NCBI GenBank assembly: GCA_007922195.1
Contig: ML681994.1
Span: 54,234,669 to 54,298,668 of the forward strand
DNA length: 64,000 nt
Origin: Podocnemis expansa
Taxonomy: Eukaryota; Chordata; Testudines; Podocnemididae
Reading direction: 5' to 3'
The notes under the pieces were generated by a model, which was not told where the DNA came from, did no database searches, and saw nothing but the letters and a program-made list of their open reading frames with translations. Every line of letters starts with the position of its first letter. The stretch's first letter is position 1. Positions 10,434 through 21,192 of the stretch are shown piece after piece. The position numbers and the translations under genes are program-made.

Positions 10434-12600
10434 ATGGCAGCACATGCCAGCAATGCCCCAGGGGGGTGATGCCGTGTCCCCCTCTGGACATCTGAGGAGG
10501 TCCACTGTCTCCTCAGCATTTGGAGGAGGAAGGACATCATCTCCCGGTTCCAGGTGAGCCACCAGAACTGGGACAGATATGCAGACATTGCCGCAGTAAT
10601 GTCCGCTGAGGGGCATGAGAGCACAACGGAGCAGGTGCACTCCAAAATAAAGGCCCTGCGCCAAGACCACACTTGGACCAGGGAGGCACGGGAGCTCCAG
10701 GGGGCAGGTACCACTGCTATTTGCTCCTTCTATGATGAGCCCCATGAGTTCCTGGAGCTGGAGCCCAGTGGCCTGCCAGCAGAGGCTGTGAACGCCGGGG
10801 CATGCCACAGCCCATCCTCCAGCCTGGAGGCTGCAGACAAGGGGCCTGAACTCTCCGTCGGGGAGCCTCCCGCTGCACCGCCACCATCGGCGGAGGCCAC
10901 ACCCAGGACCCCGGAGCTGTTCCCTGACCCCGACGGAGGGAGCAGCACAGAGGAGCAGGGGCCTGACACCATCCTGGCCCCTGCAGAGTCCGACATGGAC
11001 ACAGGAACATCACGCCGGACCTCTGGAGCCCCTGTGGGTGAGTATTCCCCTCCTGCAGAGGCATGCAGGGCCGGGCCTGTCCAGGTCATGGGCAGTGAGG
11101 GACTACAGAGCCGGGCACTGGGGCAGGTAGGGCATAGGGTCGGGGGGTGCAGAGGCCCTTCCATGGCCATGGGTACCTGAGAGTCAGGTGGCACCAGGGT
11201 CACAGGCCCCTGTGTGCCTGGGGGTGGTTAAGAGGGGCTGGGTGTCAAAGATGCAGCTTCATCTTGGGCGGGGTGGAGAGCATGCAGGCCTCACCACTGG
11301 CAAGTGGCCTTGGGAGACTCCCTAGAGCAAGGCGTGGCTGAGTCCAGCTCACCATTGTGGGCACCACTAGCATGTGTGCCTCCAGGGTACAGTTGCCAGA
11401 TGTCAGGCAAAAGGAGAACATGGTCCTCTTTTCACCTTCCTGTTATTCTTTTTATCCTCACATTCTCTGTCTAGCAGGCAGTTTAAAATACAGGATTTTG
11501 TCAGGCTTTTTACTGTAGGGGGTGAAGTATCCTGGAATGCCACAGAATACTTACCTGTATGGGCAAGTGTCCCAGGGCCCCCTAAACACCGAAGAATATC
11601 ACATCCATACTACATTTTCTCCCATGTGTCCTCCAATGTCCTCCTTTTTGTACTTTCCTGTCCTCCTTTCCAGGCATTGGGATCCGGTATCCCTACCCCA
11701 GGGCAATGTCCTACAGGATCCTGAGACCTGCTGACAGTCAGGGCAGAGGTGTGTGCTGCAGACAGGCTGCACACAGATAAGGCCAGCAGGCAGCAGGGGC
11801 CAACTGTGTTTTCTGCTTCCCTCCAGCAGGTTACCCAGCTGCCCGCCATGCCACACCACCTGCCTGACGCCTCAGCCCAAGGCCACCACAGCAGAGGAGG
11901 TGGGCCCCCCCGGACACAAGGCGACATCCTTGAGAGCCTCGAGGAGCTGGGGCAGTGGACTGAGGTGTCCACCCAGGCCTGGTGCCAGGACCAAGCCAGG
12001 CGGCAGGACTTGGCCCTCCACCTGCTGCAGCAGGCAGCAGCTGCAGACAACTGGATGGTTGCCACCCTGGAGCGCCAGATGCAGGCCTTTGAGTGCCTCT
12101 GCAACCGCCTGCCCACCGCAGTCAAGGCGATTGCCAGCAGTGTCTGCCAGCTGGTGGAACAGACAGCCCCTCCAGCAGCTGCAGGGGCGTCCGCTGCCTG
12201 GCCTTCCCTGGAGGCAACCCTGGACCCAGGGCGGCTGTGGGCAGGGGTGGGGAACACCACCACCCCCAGACCCCCCCCCCCACAGGCCCTTCCTAACTTC
12301 TCCCCTGCCATTCAGACTCCCCCAGCCCCCCTCCCCAATCTATCTCCCCTTCCAAGTTGCTGGCCCCCACATACTCCCCCCCCATCTCCCCCTTCCAAGT
12401 TGCTGGCCCCCACATACTCCCCCCCATCTCCCCCTTCCAAGTTGCTGCCCCCCCAGACTTCACCTTCTAAGTTGCCCCCCCACTCCCCCTCCCCCCAATC
12501 TCCCCCTTCCAAGTTGCTGGCCCCCCCCCAGAGCACCCCTACCTTGCCCCATCTGGTAACCCCAGCCCTTCCCTGCCCCAACCCCTGTTTTGTTAATAAA
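10434..12600 (+). pseudogene. Harbinger ORF1, Myb/SANT-like DNA-binding protein, probably two exons
   Basis: An ATG at 10434 is followed in frame by a TGA near 10467 and then by a clear Myb/SANT-like domain (WTSEEVHCLLSIWRRKD ... SKIKALRQDH ... CSFYDEPHEF, about 10484-10750). A GCAG/GTAGGG donor at about 11126 and a polypyrimidine CTTCCCTCCAGCAG acceptor near 11826 suggest one intron. The second exon encodes a Gln/Ala/Leu-rich helical region (LESLEELGQW ... LALHLLQQAAAADN) with heptad-like leucines, probably for dimerisation. A proline-rich minisatellite follows, then AATAAA at 12595. In this family the partner protein helps transposase bind subterminal sites. The early TGA and the uncertain C-terminus mark this copy as defective. 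Confidence 0.72.
12334..12540 (+). repeat. Proline-rich minisatellite at the C-terminal end of Harbinger ORF1
   Basis: About five imperfect units of roughly 31-44 bp, each beginning CCTTCCAAGTTGCTGG and continuing with C-rich sequence ending CATCTCCC. On the plus strand they encode Pro/Ser/Leu runs. The glycine-rich minus-strand ORFs here are artefacts. Confidence 0.8.
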
Positions 12601-12637
12601 TGTTTGAAACTTATTCTTGGTTGTGCATGGTTTTATT
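12595..12637. terminator. Convergent poly(A) signals of Harbinger ORF1 and transposase
   Basis: AATAAA on the plus strand at 12595-12600 serves ORF1. AATAAA on the minus strand at 12637-12632 serves the transposase. Cleavage 10-30 bases downstream of each would make the two mRNAs overlap tail to tail. Confidence 0.7.
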
Positions 12638-12639
12638 GG

Positions 12640-14098
12640 GGGTAGTTCACAGTGCAGGTGGATGGGTGGGGGCTGGCTGTGGGTGAACGGGGGAGAGGGT
12701 GGTGTAGAGCAGGGCAGGCCTGGCCCCCAGAGTTCCTCCAGGGCAAAGGTGTTCATCAGTGCGTCCTGCACTGTCATGGCTCTCTGGGACAGCTGCTCCC
12801 ATGCGGGCACAGGTATGGGTTCCTCGTAGTCCCCAGCGAGGAGTTGTGCCTCAGCTTCCCAGGCAGCTGCAATGGGCTCACCCCGCTGCTCACAGAAGTT
12901 GTGCAGGGCCACACATGCACTGTGGTATTATCAACTCCACAAGGTGGAGGTGTGTAAGGAGGCACCTCCAGCATGCCTTGAGGCGGCCAAATGCCTGCTC
13001 GACCACCTGGCAGCAGCGGCTCAGGTGGCAGTTGAAAATCTGCCATTGGGATCGAGGGGCCCTGCGTACAGCCGCATGAGCCATGGGCGCAGGGGATAGG
13101 CCGTGTCTGCCACAATGAGGACGGGCACCTCTACTCCCCCAACATTGATGTTATGAAGGGGGAAGAAGGTGCCCGCCTCCATGTCCCGGTACAGGGCAGA
13201 GTTACAGAGGACTCTGGCATCATGGGCCCTTCTTGTCCATCCCACGTAACAGTCTTGGAAAAGGCCCTGGTGGTCCACAAGGGCCTGCAAGATGATACAA
13301 TGGTACTCCTTGCGGTTTCTGTACTCCGCAGCTCTGTGCTCCGGGCTTCGCATGGGGATGTGCATTGCATCGAGGATCCCTGCACAATTGGGAAAGCCCA
13401 GTGTCGCCATGCCGGGAATGGTGTCCTGCAGCTCCCCTTGGGGTGACCAGGTGTTGCAGCAGGATCTGGTTGATGGCCCTGGTGACCTCCAACAGAATGT
13501 TGCCAGTGGTGGACCTCCCGATGCCGAACAGGTGCGCCACAGACCTGTGTGACTCTGGTGTGGCCATCTTCCACAGGGTGATGGCCACTCTTTTGTCCAC
13601 AGGGATGCCAGGCCTCATGGTGGTGTTCCTTTGGCGCAGCAATGGAGCAAGTTCTGTGACCAGGGGGTTGAACCTGGCTCTGCTCATACGGAAGTTCCTC
13701 CGCCACTGGTCGCCCCCCCCCCAGGTTCGCAGCACTACTCGCTCCCACCAGTCTGGGCTGGTCTCCCAGGCCCAGACCTGGTGAGGCATGGAGGGGGACA
13801 GGGGCAGTAGCTCTGCTCTGCAGCCCAGCTGGATGATAGCCTCGGGCACAGGCTGAGCACCATCAGGGTCTGCAAGCAGAGTGTCCCACATCAGCAGGAC
13901 ACTCTGCAGACGGACAGAGGGTCTGTTTGTTGCACGGTGCTGGCTGGGCAGCCGGGCAGTGTCCAAGTGTGTCGCTTGCAGAGTCCTGCTAGCCAGAATG
14001 GACAGGGAAGTGAGGTCGGGGCCAGTTTTTATAGAATTGGCTGGCAACATGGCTGCTGATGTGGCCCAGGCAGGCAGCCATGTTGCCACACCTCTCAT
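12640..14098 (-). pseudogene. HARBI1-like DDE transposase with three frameshifts
   Basis: Reading right to left, the first frame (14098 to about 13430) holds an N-terminal region, then WWERVVLRTWGG, NFRMSRARFNPLV and a helix-turn-helix (VAHLFGIGRSTTGNILLEV). The second frame (about 13410-13090) holds GFPNCAGILDAMHIPM with the first catalytic Asp, NRKEYHCIILQALVDHQG, HDARVLCNSALYRDMEAGTF and LIVADTAYPLRPWLM with the second Asp. The third frame (about 13080-12900) holds VVEQAFGRLKACWRCL with the catalytic Glu. The fourth begins MALHNFCEQRGE (12912). All three catalytic residues of a PIF/Harbinger nuclease are present, but in different frames. The enzyme would cut and paste the element at 3-bp TWA-like targets. 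Confidence 0.9.
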
Positions 14099-14239
14099 GG
14101 TGCACTTTCCCTAAAGTGAAATAGCAAGTCCACTGTCTGGACATGCTATTTTGATTCTGTCTTTTCCTTATTTCAATTTGGTTTTTGGTTATTTCAAATT
14201 AAGTTGTTTTGAACGTGTGGACATAGCCTAAGACTTGTT

Positions 14240-14425
14240 TGTAGAGTTTTAAGGGAAATTATAATCCAATAAGGAGGACAGCATATTCAGAGCTGTAATA
14301 GAAGTCTTTATTGAAAGAGAACTGAGGGAGAAAGATGAGATGGACAGGTTTTCCTAGCACCTAAACGACTCTCCTATTTATCACTATGACAACCCCAATG
14401 ACCCTAGGTAGGCCAAAACACCACA
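14240..14425 (-). mobile_element. Solo LTR of the gypsy (Mag-like) family
   Basis: TGTAGAG...CACCACA, 186 bp, nearly identical to the LTRs at 16386-16569 and 21002-21187. A perfect 5-bp target duplication TTGTT flanks it (14235-14239, 14426-14430). It starts only nine bases right of the Harbinger element's target repeat. On the minus strand it contains AATAAA (from TTTATTG on plus). It arose by recombination between two LTRs. Confidence 0.95.
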
Positions 14426-14487
14426 TTGTTCAGATACTAAAATGTTGCCAGCATTTCAGAGATGGATTCATATACAACCCTATATTT

Positions 14488-15178
14488 CCAGAAGGGTAGC
14501 CATGTTAGTCTGTGTACAGCAAAAACAGCAAGAGACTTGTGGCACCTTAAAGACTAACAAATTTCTTCAGTCATGAACTTTTGTGGGCTCCAAACCACTT
14601 TGTCCGATGCATCAATCCATATCATAACATCATTTGTCAGTTGACTGAATTTAAAGATAACAGTAAAAGGTTGATTTCCTCCTCTCCTGCCCTACATTTT
14701 CTTTTTAGACTTGCTGAAAGGCATTATTATGGAGAGTAGAAAATATTGTCATGAGTTGAGTTAACCGTGCTATAGTTATGAGATTGAGATTGATAGGTGT
14801 GAAATCACTCTTCAATTCACATAAGTGCAAGCACAGACTCCACCTGAAATAAAAGGAATTTGTGACCCAGTTTCCAAAGGGATAGCTGTGTTAGTCTAAT
14901 CCAGCAAAAAAAACTAAGGAGTCGTATGGCACAGAGTATGAAAAAACACCCTGCTGAGCAACGTAAGTTTTCCTGGCATAGAAGCTAGTGTAGACACCCA
15001 GTTCCCAGGCTTGCCAATATCCCGATCCACAGCTGGAGCTACAGGCAAGAAAATAGAAACATAAAAAGACTGAGGAATGACTCACTCAAGGAGATAATTT
15101 CCAAAGGGATAGCCATGTCAGTCTAGTTCAGCAGAGCAAACAAGGAATCTGGTGGTATTTAAAGACTAACAAATCAAG
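14488..15178 (-). repeat. Three Penelope-like element tails (14488-14620, 14872-14945, 15097-15178)
   Basis: Each begins with a form of TTCCAAAGGGATAGCC, followed by GTTAGTCT, a spacer, and GTGGCACCTTAAAGACTAAC. This is the reverse complement of the 3' end of the Penelope-like copies at 41650-41696 and 55120-55187. They are short 3'-end copies on the minus strand. No coding sequence remains. Confidence 0.7.
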
Positions 15179-15179
15179 G

Positions 15180-16150
15180 AGAAAACTGTTCAGAATGACA
15201 ATATTGTAGGGCCTACACTACAGAGAGCGGATTTCACCTCTGATAATAAAAAAAGGACTCAGGAAATACAATGAAAAGCAATCTTGACAGCCAAGATATC
15301 CACAGATACCTATCTACAATTAGTAAAATCAGTTAAATTCACCAGTTTTGCTCTACCTGTTGCAATGGGAAGGAGACATGATTTGTAGATAAAAAGACTG
15401 TGGAGCTTCACAGCAGGGATATATATATATATAAGGGCTTCAGCAAGCAAGCTTGGGAACTCCAGCCACCTATCCCCTGGCCTCAGCTTAAAAATTCTGA
15501 GAGTCAAAAATGCTTTGAAAGAAATGTGTAATAAGTCAAAACTGAGGCACTCAGGAGCCAAGAAAAAAGGTTCTTGATCAAACTTCAAACTCCTTATCTA
15601 TCAAAGAAAAAGCAAAGGCTTCCAAGGAACAGGCTGCTCCCCCAAAAACAGTTCCTACAGCAACTCTAGCTGAAAAGTAACAGCTCTCCCACGAGATCAG
15701 TTGAGATCTTGACCCTCTTTCAAGACAAACAAACATAAAATGGCCTACCTCAGTCAATGATGGCCATCTTAGGAAAACCCAAGAGAATCTTCTGAATTGT
15801 TTCTAAAAAGAGCAGCAGGGGACTGGGGACAGTACACTTATGCCACATGGCTGCCATAGAAAGGAGATTCGGGCAAAATACCATTTCCATTTTTGCTATC
15901 TTCCCTCCAGATTTTCCATAACTTCCTCTAAATTTCAACCCTGAATATCACCCAGTGTAATTCCCCATGCCTTCAATCTAGTTCAGCACATCCATTGTCT
16001 CCTTTCCCACAGCCCCAGCCAAAGTTGGAGGGACAGGAAATCACCCAGGCCTCTTCCACAAGTGTTATCAGTTTTCTCTCAATTTGTGTGAACTGAGGCA
16101 GCCTGCTCAAAAGACTACTGACTTTTGCTCAGAATCTGGAGATTACAATT
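15180..16150. other. No recognised gene or repeat
   Basis: Short ORFs without domains. A small (TA)n run lies at 15420-15432. Nothing else is supported. Confidence 0.4.
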
Positions 16151-16154
16151 ATAA

Positions 16155-16255
16155 GTAAGTTCCAAAGGGGTAGCCATGCTAGTTTAGTTTGGCAAAACAA
16201 AGAAGGAATCTGGTGGCACTTTTAAAGACTAGCACATTTCTTTATTTATCTCTTT
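16155..16255 (-). repeat. Penelope-like element tail
   Basis: GTTCCAAAGGGGTAGCCATG, then GGTGGCACTTTTAAAGACTAG, then (TTTA)n. It is another minus-strand copy of the Penelope 3' end, close to the gypsy insertion site. Confidence 0.65.
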
Positions 16256-16385
16256 ATTTATTTATAAGTAATAAACACAGCCACAGCATCAGCATATGTA
16301 GTTCTCTGGAGTTCAAGCTGGAACAGAGAGAGAAAGGCCAGAAAATTGTGTGCACAACATGTATAGCAGAAACTCAATAGGAGGA

Positions 16386-16569
16386 TGTAGAGTTTTAAGG
16401 GAGATTATAATCCAATAAGGAGGACAGCATATTCAGAGATGTATAAGAAGTCTTTATTGAAAGAGAACTGAGAGCGAGAGGAGACAGACAGGTTTTCCTA
16501 GCACCTAAACGACTCTCCCATTTATCACTATGGCAACCCCAATGACCCTAGGTAGTCCAAAACACCACA
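16386..16569 (-). repeat. 3' LTR of the gypsy element
   Basis: 184 bp, TGTAGAG...CACCACA on the plus strand. On the coding strand it begins TGTGGTG and contains the AATAAA of the poly(A) signal. It is preceded on the minus strand by a polypurine tract. Confidence 0.95.
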
Positions 16570-16718
16570 TATTCCTCCCCCTCTAATGAACAACCCCCCC
16601 AGAATAAAGCCCCCCCCCGAAAGAATAAGAACTAAACTAGGAGATGAGGGTAGACTGCCCCATCTCCGGCGAACCCCCAGGGAATTATTCTGCCCCATGA
16701 AGAGGGGGTCACCACTAG

Positions 16719-18293
16719 CTAAAGATCCAGCCGATTAGGAGGCCTTCTGTCGTGAGGTGGATTACGGCGCACTTCTGGTGTGCCCACCCCACAAGGTGGT
16801 GTTGGTGGTGGTGGGATCACAGGTACTGGGGAAGTAGCCGGAACCGGAGAGGATGTTGTGTCCGGTTGGTCCAGGGAGGCTGAAGGCGTTGAAGGGGTGG
16901 CTGGAGCAGGAGAGACAGAAATAGTAGTTTCATGCTCTGATGTTGTATCATCAGTAAGGGTGAAGTCAGATATGTCTGCTGGAGATGCATCTTCTGGGTG
17001 GATATGATGAAGAAGCAGCTGATCTACATGCCGTTGCCAAACTAGGCCACTCGCTGTCTGGACAGAGTAGGAAACAGGTCCTGTCTGGGCAATGACCGTT
17101 GCTGGGACCCATTTAGCTCCTGAAGCATAGTTTTGTGAAAGAAATGGCTGTCCAATACTGAAGGTGCGGCCCTTTGTTCTTGGTGAATGTCTGCTGGCCT
17201 GGTCCTGCTGTTGGTGTTGAACCACTTGCCGTGTGTCTCGTGGTTTCAACAAATCGAAGCAAGAGCACAACTGCCGTCCCATCATAAGAAAAGCTGGAGA
17301 TGCCTTAGTTGTAGCCTGTGGAGTGTTTCTGTAGGACAACAAGAAGTTGTCCAGACGCTTATGAAGAGGTGAATGTCCCTTTGCAGATTTTAGAGCTTGC
17401 TTCATAGTCTGTACAAACCTTTCAGCAAGTCCATTGGTGGAAGGATGATATGGTGCTGACCTGATGTGATGTATTCCATTGGCCTTCATAAAAGTTTCAA
17501 AATCCTGAGAAACAAATTGTGGTCCATTGTCACTCACCAGCTGTTCTGGAAGACCGTAAGAACTAAAAAAGCCACGCAGGGTCTGAATAGTGGCTTCCGT
17601 AGTAGTGGACTGCATTACCAAGACTTCTGGCCATTTTGAATGGGCATCCACAGCAATTAAAAACATACATCCTTCAAATGGGCCAGTAAAATCAACATGG
17701 ATACGTTGCCATGGCCTTTTGGGCCAATCCCATGGGTGAAGAGGTGCCAACTGAGGTGCATTCCAGACGCTCTGGCATGAGGTACAACCTCTAGCCATTT
17801 CTTCAATGGCCTTGTCTAAGCCCGGCCACCAGAAACAGCTCTGTGCAATTTCTTTCATGCACACTATGCCGCAGTGACTTGAATGGAGCTGTTCCAACAA
17901 ACATGGTTTTAATGAAGGTGGGATAATGACACGCATACCCCACAACAAACACCTGGTTTGGGTCAATAACTCTGTCCTCCTAGACACATAGGGGCGGAGG
18001 TCAGGAGAGACCTGAGAGTCAGGTAAGAACATTCCATGCATCACGAAATCCATAATTCGTGAGAGTACTGGGTCAACCCGTGTTGCTTTCTTCACTTGAG
18101 AAGCCATGACGGATGTGTTTTCCACCTGTTCAAAGTAAAAGATTCCTTCCTGGCCCAGATCCTGACAGTGTGCTGGTAAGGGTAGCCTTGAAAGGCCATC
18201 AGCATTGCAATACAAGGAGGATTGCTTGTACTCAATTTCACATGTGTATCCAGAAAGTATCAATGCCCATCGTTGCATCCAACTAGCAGCCAA
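16719..18293 (-). pseudogene. Gypsy integrase, C-terminal half of pol, long open frame
   Basis: 525 codons. It opens with the end of RNase H (MQRWALILSGYTCEIEYK). The zinc-binding HHCC domain follows (HSSHCG...CTSCQ), then the DDE core: HVDFTGPF first Asp, VSDNGPQF second Asp, and Glu in TNGLAERFVQ. A C-terminal SH3-like region (WVPATVIAQTGPVSYSV) is followed by a Pro/Thr/Ser-rich tail. All catalytic residues are visible. The frame joins the RT-RNase H frame only through a frameshift near 18290, so the polyprotein is broken there. The integrase stretch itself is intact. Confidence 0.93.
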
Positions 18294-19978
18294 ATGTGGG
18301 ATGTCAGGGGTCGCCGGTCAGTCAGAAGTGTGAACTTCTTTCCCCACAGGTACTGGTGAAATTTCCGAACGCCAAAAACAATGCCCAGTGCTTTGCGTTG
18401 AATTTGGGCATAATTAGTTTCTGCCTTAGTCAAGGAGCATGAAGCAAAAGCAATCAGCCTCTCTTCACCAGAAGGCATAATATGTGACAATACAGCCCCA
18501 ACTCCATAAGGGGAGGCATCACAAGCCAACTGAAGGGGCAAGGATGGGTCAAAATGTGTCAGAACCTTAGAGTTTACCAGTGAGCGTTTAGCTTCATTAA
18601 ATGCAACATCACAGGCTTCAGTCCAGTTCCAGGGCTTTTTCGGCCACAGAAGCTCATGTAGGGGTTTCAGGAATGTCACTAATTGTGGAATAAACTTGCC
18701 ATAATAGTTTAATAAGACTAAAAAAGAGCGAAGTTGGCTTATGTTCTGAGGTAGCGGAGCATCCACAATAGCCTTAACCTTGGCTGGAGATTTATGGAGA
18801 CCATCAGCATCAATTATATGTCCTAAATATTCAACTGAGGGCTGGAGAAACTTACATTTGTCTCTGTGAACACGTAGACCATACTCTTCCAGTCTTTGCA
18901 GAGTAGCTTCCAAGTTCGTAAGGTGTTCCTCCTCATTTTTGCCCGTGACCAGGATGTCATCCAAATAGCACTGTACTCCTGATAAACCACTCAAAATCTG
19001 ATCCATTGCCCTTTGGAACAAAGCTGGGGCTGAAGTAATGCCGAAAGGTAAACGACAGTATCTGTACAACCCCTTATGTGTTACGATTGTCAACAATTCT
19101 TGAGATTCTTCTTCAACATGCATCTGTAAGTACGCTTGACTCAAATCAATCTTGCTAAATTTTTGTCCTCCAGCCAAACCTGCAAAGATGTCCTCAATGC
19201 GGGGAAGAGGATATTGTTCTGCACATAACACTGAGTTGACAGTGACCTTGAAATCTCCAAAAATCCGAATGGAGGCATCCTTCTTCATTATTGGGACAAT
19301 AGGTGTCGCCCACTGGCTGTGAGTAACTGGCACCAAGACTCCCTCTTTGACTAACCTCTCCAAGTTTTCTTCCATCTTGGGTCTGATGACAAATGGCACC
19401 ATCCTGGCCTTCAAACATTTTGGTTGTCAATCAGGCTTTATATTTAATTTCACAGTGATTCCCTTCATACTGCCTAAGTCTTCACCGAAAACAGCAGCAA
19501 GTTTCGTTAGTACCGCTGCTAGATTCATTTCTTCTTTAGTCAACTGATGCACTTGTGACCAATCGAGTTGGATTTTCCTGATCCAAGATCTTCCCATTAG
19601 GGCTGGGTAATTCCCCTTTACCACAAACAGTGGTAGCCTTATGGTCTGTCCATTGAGTTCTACTTTCACATCAATAGTACCCAACAGGGGAACAGTCTCT
19701 CCAGTATATGTCTTGAAAACGACTACTGTCGGCTTAAGTGGCAGATGTCTAAAGTCCTTCTCATACACAATGTTAGAAACTAATGAAACTGCTGCGCCAG
19801 TGTCCAGTTCCATGCGTGTAGGTTTGCCTTCCAACACAGGTGTTACCCAGAATTTACATGGGCCAGCTGTTATAGACAAAACATGGAGAGAATCTTCATC
19901 TTCTGACTGGGTGTCACTATGATCACCTGTATTCTGCTCTACTGCATGCAGAATTTCCCTCTTAGTCCACCAAACCAA
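18260..19978 (-). pseudogene. Gypsy protease, reverse transcriptase and RNase H
   Basis: Protease: the active-site motif LDTGAAVSLV lies near 19800. A UGA at 19429-19427 then interrupts the frame before RT. RT runs from about 19414, with FSKIDLSQAYLQM, RLPFGITSAPALFQRAMDQI and the catalytic YLDD box (QCYLDDILVTG) near 18970. RNase H follows with LACDASPYGVGAVLS and LLTDRRPLTS. The frame is continuous from gag apart from single stop codons, so gag and pol were originally one open frame. A frameshift near 18290 separates it from the integrase. Confidence 0.93.
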
Positions 19979-19984
19979 TGGCCC

Positions 19985-20713
19985 ATTTTTCTCAGGTCTG
20001 CCTCGTCTGTTTGGCTCACCCTTCCTTTGTTTGCAGGCACGTTCAATGTGCCCACTCTTACCACATTGTCGACACAGTAATTCATTAAACCGGCACTCAG
20101 ATGCGAGGTGGTCCTGCTTCCCACACCGGTAACATTCTTGTCTCCCTGGTGCCCTGGGGGCAGGTTGTAGGGATACTTTACGGACACTGACCCCGATCTA
20201 TTGCATGTCTTGGGTGATGCGTCCCATGGAGACTGCAATTTCCACAGCCTTCTGCAAGGTGAGTTGACCTTCAGTCAGTAGGCGTTTTCGTGTTGATTCA
20301 CTGTGCAGGCCACACACCAGCCTGTCACACAGCATTTCCTCTAACATGTTCTTGAAGTCACAGTGTGCTGCCAGCTTCCGCAGAGCTGCTACAAATTGTA
20401 CAACTGATTCACCTTCCTCTTGGTTCCTTTGGTAGGACCTATACCTCTCGGCAGTTACTAGTGGCTTTGGGGAAAAATGTGCTCCCAGAACTTCCACTAG
20501 GTCCCCATAAGGTTTCTGCTCTGGCTTCTCCGGATAAAGCAAATCACATAGCAAATTATAAGTCTTAACTCCAATGACCATTAGGAAAGCTGGTACCTTC
20601 TTCTCATCAGTTATGTTGTTTGCTATTACAAAATTTTGAAATTGGGCTGCATATGTCTGCCAGGAAGCTGCCGAATGATCATATGCTTCAAAGGTTGTAG
20701 TAAGTAAAGCCAT
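19985..20713 (-). pseudogene. Gypsy gag with two CCHC zinc knuckles
   Basis: ATG at 20713. The capsid-like part runs to a UAG at 20200-20198. In the same frame beyond it are two zinc knuckles, CYRCGKQDHLASEC and CRQCGKSGHIERAC (both C-x2-C-x4-H-x4-C), near 20135-20040. Gag packages the RNA. The single UAG between capsid and knuckles looks like a point mutation of a Gln codon, although stop-codon readthrough is not excluded. Confidence 0.9.
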
Positions 20714-20981
20714 GATGCCCTCTTGAGGTCATTGTTTGTCTCTTCTCTTAATAGCAGGCAGATCAGCTTTCAGAATAGCCAGCCAGCCTTATCTCTTCCT
20801 TGTGCTTAATAACAGGCAGATCAGCTTTCAGAATAGCCAGCTAGCCCTTAGGCAAACAGATCAGCTTTCACAGCTACAACCCAACCCCCATGCAAGCAGT
20901 AAAATAAAGTTTTGCTTCTTACATTGTATTCTGGTTTTCCAGAGTTGCCAGGAATGTTGAGGATAGCCACTCCATCACACA

Positions 20982-20999
20982 TCCCATCCTCTGTCGCCA
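20982..20999 (-). promoter_or_regulatory. tRNA primer binding site of the gypsy element
   Basis: Immediately after the 5' LTR the minus strand reads TGGCGACAGAGGATGGGA. This pairs with the 3' end of a vertebrate tRNA-Ser(GCU) apart from one extra A. Ser-tRNA priming is typical of Mag-type gypsy elements. The tRNA match is from memory. Confidence 0.65.
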
Positions 21000-21001
21000 G
21001 A

Positions 21002-21187
21002 TGTAGAGTTTTAAGGGAGATTATAATCCAATAAGGAGGACAGCATATTCAGAGCTGTATAAGAAGTCTTTATTGAAAGAGAACTGAGAGTGAGAGAGGA
21101 GACAGACAGGTTTTCCTAGCACTTAATCAACTCTCCCACTTATCACTATGGCAACCCCAATGACCCTAGGTAGTCCAAAACACCACA
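21002..21187 (-). repeat. 5' LTR of the gypsy element
   Basis: 186 bp, near-identical to 16386-16569. It provides the promoter for transcription leftwards. Its outer end abuts GAGGA, the target duplication. Confidence 0.95.
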
Positions 21188-21192
21188 GAGGA

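Larger units (their letters stand above)
10152..14228. mobile_element. Nearly complete PIF/Harbinger transposon, 4.08 kb
   Basis: Inverted ends GGGTATGTCCACACG and CGTGTGGACATAGCC are bounded by TTA (10149-10151) and TAA (14229-14231), a one-mismatch 3-bp target duplication. It carries two convergent genes, a Myb/SANT-like ORF1 (plus strand) and a DDE transposase (minus strand), whose poly(A) signals overlap near 12600. The first 280 and last 110 bases hold TTATTTCGAAACAA-like palindromes shared with the short MITEs, so this element is the likely coding relative of those MITEs. Frameshifts in the transposase and a stop in ORF1 mean this copy is no longer autonomous. Confidence 0.85.
16386..21187 (-). 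mobile_element. Complete Ty3/gypsy retrotransposon (probable Mag lineage), 4.8 kb
   Basis: Two LTRs of about 185 bp enclose gag, protease, reverse transcriptase, RNase H and integrase on the minus strand. The target duplication GAGGA is perfect (16381-16385, 21188-21192). By eye the LTRs differ at about six bases plus a 2-bp indel (about 97% identical), so the insertion is fairly recent. The primer binding site and a polypurine tract AGAGGGGGAGGAATA (rc of 16570-16584) are in place. Two in-frame stops and one frameshift interrupt coding. Gene order PR-RT-RH-IN without an envelope gene defines gypsy. The Mag assignment rests on RT wording and a Ser-tRNA-like primer site. Confidence 0.95.

Noticed and set aside
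11610..12581. Minus-strand ORFs of 233 and 89 residues opposite Harbinger ORF1
   Set aside because: The glycine-rich reading is the antisense of the Pro-rich minisatellite and coding exon. The plus-strand frame has the family motifs.
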